Assembly: GCA_963719135.1 (NCBI GenBank)
Contig: CAVRAZ010000001.1
Location: 620,001 to 684,000, forward strand
DNA: 64,000 bases
Direction: 5' to 3'
DNA from: CAVRAZ01 sp963719135
GTDB lineage: Bacteria; Pseudomonadota; Gammaproteobacteria; DSM-19610
The translations under genes and the position numbers were made by a program. Below, piece by piece: positions 16,602 to 26,072 of the stretch; position 1 is the stretch's first letter, and each line of letters begins with the position of its first letter. Below the pieces are notes generated by a model that was given only the letters and a program-made list of their open reading frames with translations, was not told the origin of the DNA and did not search any database.

Positions 16602-16604
16602 GGC

Positions 16605-18017
16605 TTATCCTCGTTGTTTCAGGCGCGGATCGAAGGCATCGCGCACCGCGTCGGCAAACAGGTTGGCCGCCAGCACCAGCCCAAACATGAACGCGAACGC
16701 CGACAGCAGCGACCACCACACCATCGGATCGCGCGCCATTTCCAGGCGCGCGCGGTTGATCATGTTGCCCCAGCTCAGGGTGGTGGGGTCGACGCCGACG
16801 CCGACATAGGACAGCACCGCTTCGGCCAGCACCAGGCCGCTGAAATCGATGGCCACCGAAATCAGCACCAGGTGCATCAGGTTGGGCAGCAGGTGGCGCA
16901 CCAGGATGCGCCCGTTCGACACGCCGAACGCGCCGGCCGCCTGCACGTATTCGAGTTCCTTGAGCTTGAGGCTCTCGGCGCGCAGCAGGCGGCACAGGCC
17001 GGTCCAGTTGGTGATGCCGAGGATGATGCACAGAAACAGCAGGCGCAGGTCGGCGCGCTCGGCCATGGTCTCGTACAGGTCGGGGTGGTTGCTCATGTAG
17101 ACCTGCAGCATGAGCACGGCGGCGGCGATCAGCAGTACGCTCGGAATCGAGTTGAGCGTGGTATACAGATACTGGATCGCGTCGTCGATCCGGCCTCCGA
17201 AAAAACCCGCCATCATCCCGAGAAAGATCGCGAACGGCAGCATGATCAGGGTGGTGAGTGTACCGATGACCAGGCCGGTGCGGATGCTTTTCACCGACTG
17301 ATAGAACACGTCCTGGCCGACCTTGTCGGTGCCGAAGATATGATACAGGGTGGCCAGGTTGACGATCAGCGCGACGGCCAGCGCCAGCAGCGCCAGCGTG
17401 CCGAGCGCGGTGCGCCAGGGCAGATCGGTGTCGCCGCGCGCGAGTTTGCGCGTCATGTCGGCGAAGAGTATGCGCCGGCGCCGCGCCAGCACCAGGGCAA
17501 GCGCGATGAACGCGACGCCCATGAAGACCGCCGTTTCGACGAGTCCGACCGCGCTGCGCCGCAGAATGTCGGGCGTCTTTTCGACGGCCGGGTCGTGCAG
17601 ATGCGCGCCGCCGTAGGCCAGCCGCGGATAGTCCCGGCGCTGCACGCCGTCATCGCCGATCACCGTTTCCCTGGCGAACGCGAACGCGGCGAACGGCGCG
17701 GAATAGGTGGTCTCCACGCGCGTGCGCACCGGCCCCATCAGCAGATCGAGCAGACTCAGCACTTCGCCCGAATACTGCGCCTCGACCTGCCCCGGTTCGG
17801 CGGGCAGCGCCTGGCGCAGGTGCAGCGAATCAAGGAGACCGACGACCACGTACGCCAGCAAGACCACCAGCGACGCCATCGCCAGACGGTTGCGCAGAAC
17901 GTCGAGCCAGGGTTCGCGCAGGTGCTCGCGCTTGCGCGCGTACAGCACGAAACCGGTGATCACCACCACCAGTACGAACACCAGCGCATCGGTCCAGAGT
18001 ACGACGGGCTTGATCAT
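16605..18017 (-). CDS. Oligopeptide ABC transporter permease, DppC/YejE type
   Basis: A 470-residue inner-membrane permease. An N-terminal extension carries two or three membrane segments and a region of about 130 residues outside the usual DppC core. The BPD transport domain fills about 255-460, with the coupling motif EYVQAAGAFGVSNGRILVRHLLPN. The long front half fits YejE-like permeases better than plain DppC. The ATG overlaps the stop of the upstream permease (ATGA). An open frame extends much further upstream but reads the previous gene out of frame. Confidence 0.9.
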   Translation of the reverse strand: MIKPVVLWTDALVFVLVVVITGFVLYARKREHLREPWLDVLRNRLAMASLVVLLAYVVVGLLDSLHLRQALPAEPGQVEAQYSGEVLSLLDLLMGPVRTRVETTYSAPFAAFAFARETVIGDDGVQRRDYPRLAYGGAHLHDPAVEKTPDILRRSAVGLVETAVFMGVAFIALALVLARRRRILFADMTRKLARGDTDLPWRTALGTLALLALAVALIVNLATLYHIFGTDKVGQDVFYQSVKSIRTGLVIGTLTTLIMLPFAIFLGMMAGFFGGRIDDAIQYLYTTLNSIPSVLLIAAAVLMLQVYMSNHPDLYETMAERADLRLLFLCIILGITNWTGLCRLLRAESLKLKELEYVQAAGAFGVSNGRILVRHLLPNLMHLVLISVAIDFSGLVLAEAVLSYVGVGVDPTTLSWGNMINRARLEMARDPMVWWSLLSAFAFMFGLVLAANLFADAVRDAFDPRLKQRG

Positions 18018-18992
18018 GACATGCGAATCCGCGGATCGACCAGCGTGTAGGAGATGTCGGTGAGGATCAGGCCGAGGATGTAGAGCACCGAGCCGAGGAA
18101 CACCATGGAGCGCACCACGGCGAAGTCCTGGGCGTTGATGGCGTCGATGGTGTAGCTGCCGAGCCCGGGAATGCCGAAGAAGGACTCCAGGATGAGGTTG
18201 CCCATGAACAGGGTCGGCAGCACCACGACCACGCCGGTGAGGATCGGCATCAGCGCGTTCTTCAGCACGTGGCGGAACATCACGCGCGCCTCCGACAGTC
18301 CCTTGGCGCGCGCGGTGCGCACATAATCCCTGTTGATCTCTTCCAGGAAGATGGTCCGGTACCAGCGGCTGCTGGAACCGAGCGCGGCGACGACGCCGAT
18401 GGCCACCGGCAGCAGTACGAACCGCCACGCCAGCCAGCCGGGCTGATAACCGGACACCGGCAGCAGGTGCAGCATCTTGCTGATCAGGTACTGGCCGCCG
18501 ATGATGTAGAACAGGCCCGAAATCGACATCAGCACCACGCACAGCACCACGCCCGAGAGATCCAGATAACTGCCGCGGAAGAACGCGAGCAGCATGGCGA
18601 AGCTGACATAGACCAGCAGTCCGATCAGAAACACAGGCAGGGCGATCGCGAGACTCGGCCACATGCGCAGCCTGATTTCCGTGCCGATATCGCGCCCTTC
18701 GTCGGACTGGCCGAACTGAAAGGCGAACAGGCGGACCGATTTGTCGAAGAAGATCGTGTGCGGTCACCTTGCCGATGCCGTCGGCGTCGTCATTGATCAG
18801 CAGCGGTTTGTCGTAGCCGTGCTCGGCTTTCCATTTTTCGATGGCCTCCGGCGTCACGCGTTTCATGCCGAGCTGCATGCGCGCCATGTCGTCGGGCGAG
18901 TTGACCACGAAGAACAGCGTGAAGGTGATCAGGTTGACGCCGATCAGGATCGGGATGCCGTAGAGCATGCGGCGGATGATGTAGTTCAGCAT
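18014..18992 (-). pseudogene. Oligopeptide ABC transporter permease, DppB/YejB type, frameshifted
   Basis: The N-terminus MLNYIIRRMLYGIPILIGVN and the typical DppB periplasmic region up to NDDADGIGKVT are in one frame. The rest, from TIFFDKSVRLFAFQFGQSDE to TDISYTLVDPRIRMS, is in another. The break falls in GTGACCGCACACGATC near 18755-18766. One base fewer would give KVTHTIFFDKS. The second part holds the five remaining membrane spans and the coupling loop DYVRTARAKGLSEARVMFRH. The joined product would be about 325 residues, normal for the family. If the break is real the whole importer is inactive, while all neighbours are intact, which argues for a sequence error. It overlaps genes on both sides. 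Confidence 0.85.
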
Positions 18993-21181
18993 CGCCCGGA
19001 CTCGACCACGCCGGCACGCCGCTCGCGGCGCTTGTAACCGATGTAGGCCGGCAGGATCAGCGCGACCAGCAAGAGCCCGAACAGCCACAACGGCCAGACC
19101 AGAGGCTGGTTCCACCGGGTGCGCAGGCGCTCGCGAAGCTGCGGGTCGATGCGCCGGTATTTGAGCGTGTTGTTGGCCATCAGGTTGGGCTTGATGTTAT
19201 GTACCCAGGCATGATAAAGCGCAAAGCGCTTGGGGTGCAGGCCGAACAGCCAGGGGCCGTCGGACCGCACGATTTCCAGCATGCGGTCGATGATCTGCTG
19301 CCGCTCCGGACCGTTGTCCATGTTCTTCATCTCTTCGAACAGGCGGTCGAACTCCGCGTTGTGATAGTTGGCGGCGTTCTCGCCGTTGTGATCGACCTTG
19401 GCATTCCTGCCGTAGAGCAGAAAGAGAAAGTTCTCGGGGTCCGGATAATCGGCGTTCCAGCCCCACTGAAAGATCTGTTCGGTGCCCTTGAGCACTTTTT
19501 CCTGGAACCGGTTGTAGTCGGTGGCGCGAATCACGAGCTGCAGGTTCAGTTTGTCGAACTGTTTTCGCATCCAGTCCAGGCGCGCCTTGTCGTCGGGTCC
19601 GGTGCCGGTGGTGTCGAGGTTGAGCGTCAGCGGCTTGCCCGTCCTGGCGTCGCGCCCGCCCGGGAAGCCCGCCTGTGCGAGCAGACGCCGCGCCTCTTCT
19701 ATCGGTTTGCGCACCGGCCTGCCGTTTACCCAGTCGTAGACGTAGTGATTGATGCCGGCTTCACCCTCGCGGTAACCGAAGATGCCGGGCGGGATCGGAC
19801 CCTGCGCGGGAATGCCGCGGCCGTTCAGGAAGATCGAAATGTATTCCTCGTAATCGACGGCGATCGCGATCGCGCGCCGCAGCAGCCGCGCCGATTCGGT
19901 GTCGCCGCCGACCACCGGGTCGAGCATGTTGAACCCGGTATAGAAGCTGGACGTCTCGATGCCTGTGCTGAGCTGGATGCCGCGCGCTTTCATCGTGTCG
20001 GTCAGACCGATGTCACCGCCCGCTCCGACCTGGATGACCTGATCGAAGCTTTCCGAATCGACGCCCGAATTGTCGTAATAGCCCTGCAGAAACTTGTTCC
20101 AGGCGGGGATGTCCTCCTTCTCTCGGCTGAACTCCGCCTTGCCGACCAGCGGCAGCGGCTTGCCGGCGTCCGCAAGCAGCCCCGCGGCGGCGTCCTCCGG
20201 CTCGCCGCTCTCCGGATAGGCCTCGCCGTGGAAATTGGGATTGGCCTCCAGCAGCATCAGCCGGTTCGGATCGTTGACCGACAGCATGTAGGGACCGGTG
20301 CCGACCGGATACCAGTCCAGCGTGAGGTTGCGTTCCTGCATGCCCGGCTGGCTGTAGAAGCGGTCCACCTCCTGCGGCACCGGCGCGAAAAACGGCATCG
20401 CCAGCCAGTAGATGAACTGCGGATACTTGCCGCGCAGCGTTATCCGATACCGAGAGCGGTCCAGCACGCGCGCGCCCGCCAGCGGGTACTGGTCCAGATC
20501 CAGGAACACCGGACCGCCGGCTTCGGCCTCGAGCGTCGTGCGCGCCTCGCTGAGCGTTTGCGCGTATTCCTCCAGACCGACGATGTACTGCGCCATGATG
20601 CCGAAGATCGGTGAATGCAGACCGGGGTGTGCAAGCCGCTTGATCTCGTAGACGTAGTCCGCGGCCGTCAGCTCGCGCGTGCCGGTGTATTTGAAATCGT
20701 CCAGCGTGCGCACCGAAGCGAGCGCCTTTTCCGACAGCGTCGCGTAGCGCGGCGCGCCCTTGTCATCGACCGCGAAGGCCGGGTGGGGCTGGAACCGGAC
20801 ACCCTGCTTGATATCGATGTCGTAAACGCTGAAGGCGATGTCGCCGACCGCTGCGTCGTCCGGCAGCCGCTTGCCGTCGGCATCGAGGAAATACGGCGTC
20901 GGCACGCGGGTGGCGGCCAGTGGAACCAGTTCATAGGGGCGCTTGAGATAGTGATACTGCAGCGGGGGTTCGTAGATCTGCGCGGTGAAGACGATTTCGT
21001 TGGCGCTGTAGGACTGGGCCGGGTCCAGGTGCTTGGGCCGATCGCTGAAGGCGGCGTACACGATGTCGGCGTCGGCATCCCCTTCCGGATAGGGACTGTT
21101 CCACGGCCGGCCGTCGCAGCCGGGCGCCAGCAGCACCGCCGCCATGACGCAGGCTGCGCGTCCGATACTCGTAAGTCGCAT
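18986..21181 (-). CDS. Oligopeptide ABC transporter, substrate-binding lipoprotein
   Basis: A 731-residue family-5 solute-binding protein. The signal ends in a lipobox, VLLAPGC, at about residue 22. Family features include SDRPKHLDPAQSYSANE near the start, a long peptide-binding body with LTLDWYPVGTGPYMLS, and FQWGWNADYPDPENFLFL. Unusually, a hydrophobic segment WPLWLFGLLLVALILPAYIG followed by a basic tail closes the protein, so it may be anchored at both ends. It is the first gene of the transporter operon and overlaps the permease start by seven bases (ATGCTGA). YejA-like length and the double ATPase fit import of oligopeptides. Confidence 0.92.
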   Translation of the reverse strand: MRLTSIGRAACVMAAVLLAPGCDGRPWNSPYPEGDADADIVYAAFSDRPKHLDPAQSYSANEIVFTAQIYEPPLQYHYLKRPYELVPLAATRVPTPYFLDADGKRLPDDAAVGDIAFSVYDIDIKQGVRFQPHPAFAVDDKGAPRYATLSEKALASVRTLDDFKYTGTRELTAADYVYEIKRLAHPGLHSPIFGIMAQYIVGLEEYAQTLSEARTTLEAEAGGPVFLDLDQYPLAGARVLDRSRYRITLRGKYPQFIYWLAMPFFAPVPQEVDRFYSQPGMQERNLTLDWYPVGTGPYMLSVNDPNRLMLLEANPNFHGEAYPESGEPEDAAAGLLADAGKPLPLVGKAEFSREKEDIPAWNKFLQGYYDNSGVDSESFDQVIQVGAGGDIGLTDTMKARGIQLSTGIETSSFYTGFNMLDPVVGGDTESARLLRRAIAIAVDYEEYISIFLNGRGIPAQGPIPPGIFGYREGEAGINHYVYDWVNGRPVRKPIEEARRLLAQAGFPGGRDARTGKPLTLNLDTTGTGPDDKARLDWMRKQFDKLNLQLVIRATDYNRFQEKVLKGTEQIFQWGWNADYPDPENFLFLLYGRNAKVDHNGENAANYHNAEFDRLFEEMKNMDNGPERQQIIDRMLEIVRSDGPWLFGLHPKRFALYHAWVHNIKPNLMANNTLKYRRIDPQLRERLRTRWNQPLVWPLWLFGLLLVALILPAYIGYKRRERRAGVVESGRC

Positions 21182-21308
21182 GGCCGCCGATTATAGGTGA
21201 AGTCCCGAGGAAAACACCATGCGCCGGCGTTCCGGTGCGTACCCTTCCCGTCGCCGCCGTTTTCCGGTACCTTTGCGTCTAGCATTTGTCCGGAGGTTAG
21301 CTGAGACC

Positions 21309-22097
21309 ATGGGATTCCTGACTGGAAAGCGCGCCCTGATCGTCGGGCTGGCGAGCACCCGCTCGATTGCCTGGGGCATCGCCAATGCCATGCATCGCGA
21401 AGGCGCCGAGCTGGCATTCACCTATCAGAACGACAAGCTGCGCGACCGTGTCGAAAAATTCGCCGGCGATTTCGGCACCGAAATCGCCGTGCCGTGCGAC
21501 GTGTCCAGCGACGAGGAAATCGAGGCGGTCTTCGATCACCTCGACGACTATTGGGATCATCTGGATATCATCGTGCATTCCGTGGCGTTCGCGCCGCGCA
21601 CCGAACTGGAGGGCGATTACCTCGATTCGGTCAGCCGCGAGGGCTTCCGCATCGCACACGAGATCAGTTCCTACAGTTTTTCGGCGCTCGCCAAGGCCGG
21701 CTGCCGCATGATGGAAGGCCGCGACGGCGCTCTGCTCACGCTCAGCTATCTCGGCGCGGAAAAAGCCATGCCGAACTACAACGTCATGGGGCTCGCCAAG
21801 GCCAGCCTGGAAGCCAACGTGCGCTACATGGCGCAAAGCCTGGGTCCGGACGGCATCCGCGTCAACGCCATTTCGGCAGGGCCGATCAAGACGCTGGCGG
21901 CCGCCGGCATCAGCAATTTCCGCAAGATGCTCGACATGATGGAACGCGCGGCCCCCCTGCGCCGGAACGTCACGATCGAGGAAGTGGGCAATACCGCGGC
22001 TTTTCTCTGTTCCGACCTGGCGTCGGGCATCACCGGCGAAATCACCTATGTCGACGCCGGCTACAACACCGTCGGCATGCCGCCGCTGGATGAATGA
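21309..22097 (+). CDS. fabI: Enoyl-[acyl-carrier-protein] reductase (NADH)
   Basis: A 262-residue short-chain-dehydrogenase-like enzyme doing the last reduction in fatty-acid elongation. Diagnostic FabI features are GLASTRSIAWGIA in place of the usual GxxxGIG loop, HSVAFAPRTEL, and the active Tyr-x6-Lys pair in MPNYNVMGLAKASLEANVRYM. AISAGPIKTLAAAGI and YVDAGYNTVG close the fold. CGGAGG lies 14 bases before the ATG, rather far, but the family start is clear. It stands alone, divergent from the ABC operon and convergent with the symporter gene. Confidence 0.96.
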   Translation: MGFLTGKRALIVGLASTRSIAWGIANAMHREGAELAFTYQNDKLRDRVEKFAGDFGTEIAVPCDVSSDEEIEAVFDHLDDYWDHLDIIVHSVAFAPRTELEGDYLDSVSREGFRIAHEISSYSFSALAKAGCRMMEGRDGALLTLSYLGAEKAMPNYNVMGLAKASLEANVRYMAQSLGPDGIRVNAISAGPIKTLAAAGISNFRKMLDMMERAAPLRRNVTIEEVGNTAAFLCSDLASGITGEITYVDAGYNTVGMPPLDE

Positions 22098-22160
22098 CGC
22101 CCACGGCTCCCGGCGGCAACAGCGGCTCGCCGCCCGTTCGCGCCGCCCGGTGACGCCGCT

Positions 22161-23468
22161 TCAGTCGGCGCCGACGTAACCCGGATAGAAATCCCGCTCG
22201 CCCTCGCTGCGCGCGATGACCATCGCACCGCAGGTATCGCTGAGCACGTTCACCGATGTGCGGAACATATCGAGGAGGCGGTCGACGGCGAGAATCAGTC
22301 CGATGGCCTCGGTCGGCAGCCCGATGGTCGTCAGAATGATGGTGATCGCCACCAGGCTGGCGGCCGGCACGCCGGCGACGCCGATCGAGGTCAGCAAGGC
22401 GACCATCACGACCGAGAACTGCGTGACGAAGCCCAGTTCGATACCATAGACCTGTGCGATGAACATCGCGGCGACACACTCGTAGAGCGCCGTGCCGTCC
22501 ATGTTGATGGTCGCACCCAGCGGCAGGACGAAGCTGGTGGTACGGTTCGACACGCCGGCGTTGTCGCGCACGCATTCCATGGTCAGCGGCAGCGTCGCGG
22601 AGGAAGACGAGGTCGAGAACGCCGTCAGCAGCGCGGGCATCACCGCGCGGTAGTGCCGCCATGGGTTGGCGCCGGCGACGAAATACAGGATCAGCGGCAA
22701 GGTCACGAATACGTGGAACGCCAGCGAGCCCAGCACCGTGAGCGTGAACGATCCCAGCGACACGAACAGCGTATCCATTTGCGACGCATCGATGCCGGCG
22801 ACCGTCTTGGCGACTAGCGCGAACACGCCGAGCGGCGCGAATTTCATCACCCAGTCGGTGATCGCCATCATGACATCCAGCACGCCCTGCCAGAACTCGG
22901 CCAGCAGGCCGCCGCGCTTGCGGTCGATGCGGGTCATGAAATAACCGAACAGCAGACTGAAAAAGATCAGGCCCAGCATCTGCCCGTCGGCGGCGGCCGC
23001 GACGATGTTGGGCGGAACCATGCTGAGAAAGACGTTGAAAAGTTCGGACAACCCGCGATTTTCGAGGTGCACTTGCAACTGTCCCAGACCGGTTGTTCCG
23101 GCGCCCACGAGGCTTCGCGCCGGCTCGCCGTCGACCATGCCCGGCGCGACCAGGTTGACGAACAACAGTCCGGTAAGAATCGCGGCCAGGCTGGTGGCCA
23201 GGTAATAGAGCAGCGTCTTTCCGCCCAGCCGGCCGAGGCCCTCGGTCGTGCCCATCGCATTGATGCCGGCGATCATGGACGACATGATCAACGGCACGAT
23301 GATCATCTTGAGCGCATTAAGGAACAGCGTACCGACGAACGCATAGACCGCCAGCCACTGCACGCCCCACACCGCGCCGGCCCCGCGCGTCAGGCTGCCG
23401 ACCGCCACCGCGAGCACCAGCGCGATGAGGATCTGCCAGTGCAGCTTAAGTCGGAGCAGGCCCTTCAA
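22161..23468 (-). CDS. Dicarboxylate/amino acid:cation symporter (DAACS family)
   Basis: A 435-residue inner-membrane transporter with about eight helices and two re-entrant loops. The signatures are the serine-rich loop STSSSSATLPLTMECV (about 290-305) and the substrate and sodium motif LGATINMDGTALYE (about 320-333). MKMIIVPLIMSSMIAGI-like sequence lies in helix 3. The family imports glutamate, aspartate or C4-dicarboxylates with Na+ or H+. It is monocistronic between fabI and ppiD; the specific substrate cannot be told. Confidence 0.93.
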   Translation of the reverse strand: MKGLLRLKLHWQILIALVLAVAVGSLTRGAGAVWGVQWLAVYAFVGTLFLNALKMIIVPLIMSSMIAGINAMGTTEGLGRLGGKTLLYYLATSLAAILTGLLFVNLVAPGMVDGEPARSLVGAGTTGLGQLQVHLENRGLSELFNVFLSMVPPNIVAAAADGQMLGLIFFSLLFGYFMTRIDRKRGGLLAEFWQGVLDVMMAITDWVMKFAPLGVFALVAKTVAGIDASQMDTLFVSLGSFTLTVLGSLAFHVFVTLPLILYFVAGANPWRHYRAVMPALLTAFSTSSSSATLPLTMECVRDNAGVSNRTTSFVLPLGATINMDGTALYECVAAMFIAQVYGIELGFVTQFSVVMVALLTSIGVAGVPAASLVAITIILTTIGLPTEAIGLILAVDRLLDMFRTSVNVLSDTCGAMVIARSEGERDFYPGYVGAD

Positions 23469-23510
23469 GCGTGCGCCGCCCCGGGCCGGTCCAGGCTTCG
23501 CCGGCTGCCG

Positions 23511-25424
23511 TCATTGTGTCGCGTCTTCGGGAATCTGGATGTCGGCGCCGGCGTGCAGATACTCGACCATCATGTTGACATCGCTGGTCTGGCGCGCGGT
23601 CAGGAACGCGCCTTCCAGCGCCTGCTTGTCCGCTTCGCGTATGGTGTCGGCCGTGACATCCTCGACGCCGTCGAGTTTCAGCACCACGTAGTCGCCGTCG
23701 GGCAGTTCGATGCCCTGCACCTGCGGCGCATCCGCGCCGGGGCGCGGCATGCGAAACGCGCGCCGTACGATCTGCACCGGATGATCGCGATCGTCGCGCG
23801 TGACCGACTTTGCGGTTTCGAGCTTCAGGCTCCCGCCTTGCGCGATCTTGTCCAGCGCTTCGCCTGTGCGTGCGCGCTGCAGCAAGTCTTCACCCTTCTT
23901 CACCACCTGTTCCCGGGCCTTGACGGCCTTCAACCGGTCCGCGATCTGCGCTTTCACCGCTTCGAAAGGCTGGGGCTGCGCGGGTTCGCGGTCCTTGATG
24001 CGGGCAACGATGACGTCGTCCTGGCCGACCTCCACCGGTTCGCTGTTATTGCCCGATTCGAGCACGTCATCGCTGAAGACGGCGTCCATCAGATTCCGGT
24101 ATTGCCCGACACCGGGCCCACCCTGCGCGGTCAGCCAGTCGCTGTCCTCGATCGTCAGCCCGAGATCCTTTGCCGCCGGATCGAGTGACTGTGAATTTTC
24201 GAAGCTCAGGTTGGTGAGTCGGTCCAAGCGATCGTAGTACGCGTCGCCCGCCTCACGGTTCTTCAACTCGGCTTCCAGCGCGGGCCGCGCCTCGTCGAGC
24301 GACTGGTTTTCGCTGCCCTTGACCTCGTCGAGCCGGATAATGTGGAAACCGAACTGGCTGCGGACCGGTTCGCTGACCTGCCCCACCTGCATGCCAAACA
24401 CGGCTTCGTCGAAGGCCGGGACCATCACACCGCGGCCGAAGAACCCGAGGTCACCCCCCTTGGCGCTGGACCCGGGATCGTCGGAATAGGTCTTGGCCAG
24501 CGACTCGAAGGACTCGCCGGCGTGCAGCTTCTTCAGCACCTCGTCGGCTTTCGCGCGCGCTTTCGCGACCGCGTCAGCGGACGCATCGGGTGCAAGCTGG
24601 ATCAGGATATGATGGGCCCGGCGCTGTTCCTGTTTGACCAGCGAGTCCTTCTTTTCTTCGTACAGCGCCTTGAGCGCGTCCTCGTCGACGGTCATTTCCT
24701 TTGCGATGTCGGCCCGGCTCAAGCGCACGTAGCTGAGTCTGACCCGCTCGGGCGCTTCAAAGTCCTTGGTGTGCGCATCGTAGTATTGGCGCAATTCGTC
24801 GTCGCTGACGGCGGCCTCGGCCAGTGCCGGCCCGATCGGCAGCGTGACGTAGGAAAAGCTGCGCTTCTGTTTGTAAAGGTTATAGGCGGCCTTGATTTCC
24901 GACGGCGTGACGAAGGCGGTCCCGGAAAATGCCTGTACCCATTGCTTGATTTCCAGCTCCTGGCGCACGTCCGCCTCGAACACGGGCTGCGAAATCCCCT
25001 GCGCATACAGCAGACGCTGATAGCGCTCGCTGGAAAATTTGCCGTCTTCCTGCAAAGCCGGCACCGCGCGCAGGTAGGCACCCAGGTACTGATCGCTGAT
25101 CGCGAAGCCGTCGTGGCGGGCCGCCTGATACATCAACTGGTCGCGGACCAGCGTGTCCAGGGCCTGTTTGCGCAGCAGGGCATCATCGATCTTCGCAGGA
25201 TCGAATGCGTCGCCCAGCCTCTGTTCGAGTCGGGTGCGCTGCTGCTGGTAGGCCAGTTGCAGTTGACGTTGCGAAATTTCCTGGTCGTCGACCTTGGCCG
25301 CGTAGACGTGGGACTTGTCCCGCAAATAGGACCCCAGACCGAAGGCGGCGAAGGTGACGATGATGAGTCCGATGACGATCCACCCGAGCCAGCCCAGGAC
25401 CCGCTCTCTAATCGCTTGCAGCAT
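23511..25424 (-). CDS. ppiD: Periplasmic folding chaperone / PPIase PpiD
   Basis: A 637-residue protein anchored by one N-terminal helix (WLGWIVIGLIIVTFAAFGLG, about 12-31) with the rest in the periplasm. A SurA-like N-domain follows to about residue 250. The parvulin domain is at about 265-365: RRAHHILIQLAPDASAD, GGDLGFFGRGVMVPAFDEAV and SQFGFHIIRLDEV. A long C-terminal helical region with a second, degenerate rotamase-like part completes it. PpiD works beside the Sec translocon on emerging outer-membrane proteins. It is last in the order lon-hupB-tRNA-ppiD, as in many gammaproteobacteria, separated from the tRNAs by a terminator. Confidence 0.95.
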   Translation of the reverse strand: MLQAIRERVLGWLGWIVIGLIIVTFAAFGLGSYLRDKSHVYAAKVDDQEISQRQLQLAYQQQRTRLEQRLGDAFDPAKIDDALLRKQALDTLVRDQLMYQAARHDGFAISDQYLGAYLRAVPALQEDGKFSSERYQRLLYAQGISQPVFEADVRQELEIKQWVQAFSGTAFVTPSEIKAAYNLYKQKRSFSYVTLPIGPALAEAAVSDDELRQYYDAHTKDFEAPERVRLSYVRLSRADIAKEMTVDEDALKALYEEKKDSLVKQEQRRAHHILIQLAPDASADAVAKARAKADEVLKKLHAGESFESLAKTYSDDPGSSAKGGDLGFFGRGVMVPAFDEAVFGMQVGQVSEPVRSQFGFHIIRLDEVKGSENQSLDEARPALEAELKNREAGDAYYDRLDRLTNLSFENSQSLDPAAKDLGLTIEDSDWLTAQGGPGVGQYRNLMDAVFSDDVLESGNNSEPVEVGQDDVIVARIKDREPAQPQPFEAVKAQIADRLKAVKAREQVVKKGEDLLQRARTGEALDKIAQGGSLKLETAKSVTRDDRDHPVQIVRRAFRMPRPGADAPQVQGIELPDGDYVVLKLDGVEDVTADTIREADKQALEGAFLTARQTSDVNMMVEYLHAGADIQIPEDATQ

Positions 25425-25587
25425 GTTTCCAATCCCGCTGTTGACGCTTCAATGACAATTAACCGCCGGTTAATCCGCGGCACCGGCTCCGGGGCACGAC
25501 GGCTGCGCGACTCCGGTCCCGCGCGGCATACGCAACCCGTGTATCGCGGGTGCCATGCCCGGCGCACAACCGCGCCCCCCATAATGC

Positions 25588-25616
25588 CGAAAGGGCGTCA
25601 CCGGGACGCCCTTTCG
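25588..25616 (-). terminator. Terminator after the hupB-tRNA-Val-tRNA-Asp unit
   Basis: CGAAAGGGCGTC at 25588-25599 pairs perfectly with GACGCCCTTTCG at 25605-25616 around a five-base loop. It lies 11 bases downstream of the tRNA-Asp 3' end on the minus strand. There is only a short T stretch in the stem end, so efficiency is uncertain. Confidence 0.7.
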
Positions 25617-25627
25617 ATTACTGCAGG

Positions 25628-25704
25628 TGGCGGAGTGGACGGGACTCGAACCCGCGACCCCCGGCGTGACAGGCCGGTATTCTAACCGACTGAACTACCA
25701 CTCC
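25628..25704 (-). tRNA. tRNA-Asp (GTC)
   Basis: On the minus strand GGAGTGG...CCACTCC closes a seven-base acceptor stem. The anticodon loop is CTGTCAC with anticodon GTC, and the T loop is GTTCGAGTC. The CCA end is encoded (25628-25630). Length is 77 bases. It lies eight bases after tRNA-Val in the same transcript. Confidence 0.97.
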
Positions 25705-25712
25705 ATAAACCT

Positions 25713-25788
25713 TGGTGGGTGCTGAGGGGATCGAACCCCCGACATTCGCCTTGTAAGGGCGACGCTCTACCAGCTGAGCTAAGCACCC
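25713..25788 (-). tRNA. tRNA-Val (TAC)
   Basis: On the minus strand GGGTGCT pairs with AGCACCC. The D arm is TAGCTCAGCTGGTAGAGC and the anticodon loop CTTACAA carries TAC. The discriminator is A and CCA is encoded. Length is 76 bases. Its 5' end is only 11 bases from the hupB stop codon, so it is very probably cut out of a transcript shared with hupB. Confidence 0.97.
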
Positions 25789-25799
25789 CGGGAAGCGCG

Positions 25800-26072
25800 C
25801 TAGTTTAAGGCATCCTTAAACGCTTTTCCAGCCTTGAACCCGGGGGCCTTGGAAGCCTTGATCTCGATCTCTTCGCCGGTGCGCGGGTTGCGTCCGGAAC
25901 GGGCGGCGCGCGCTCTGACCTCGAAGGTGCCGAAGCCGACCAGAGTCACCTGGTCGCCGTTGCGCAGCGTGTTGGTCACAACGTCGACGAACGCATCGAT
26001 CGCGCGCGTGGCAGCCGCTTTGGAAAGATCCGCCGATTCGGCAACCGCATCAATCAGTTCGGTTTTATTCAT
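25800..26072 (-). CDS. hupB: DNA-binding protein HU-beta
   Basis: A 90-residue nucleoid protein. MNKTELIDAVAESADLSKAA opens the helical dimer part, GFGTFEVRARAARSGRNPRT forms the strand and DNA-bending arm with the conserved RNPRTG, and FKAGKAFKDALN closes it. HU bends and compacts DNA. The ATG at 26072 gives the standard family start; an ATG eight codons earlier is in frame but adds foreign residues, and TGAGGA precedes the chosen one by about 13 bases. The order lon-hupB-ppiD is conserved in gammaproteobacteria. Confidence 0.97.
   Translation of the reverse strand: MNKTELIDAVAESADLSKAAATRAIDAFVDVVTNTLRNGDQVTLVGFGTFEVRARAARSGRNPRTGEEIEIKASKAPGFKAGKAFKDALN

Noticed and set aside
14610..18050. 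A 1146-codon open frame on the plus strand
   Set aside because: It lies antisense to the ABC ATPase and permease, is extremely rich in Arg, Gln, His and Ala, and has no domain. It is a by-product of high GC and codon bias.
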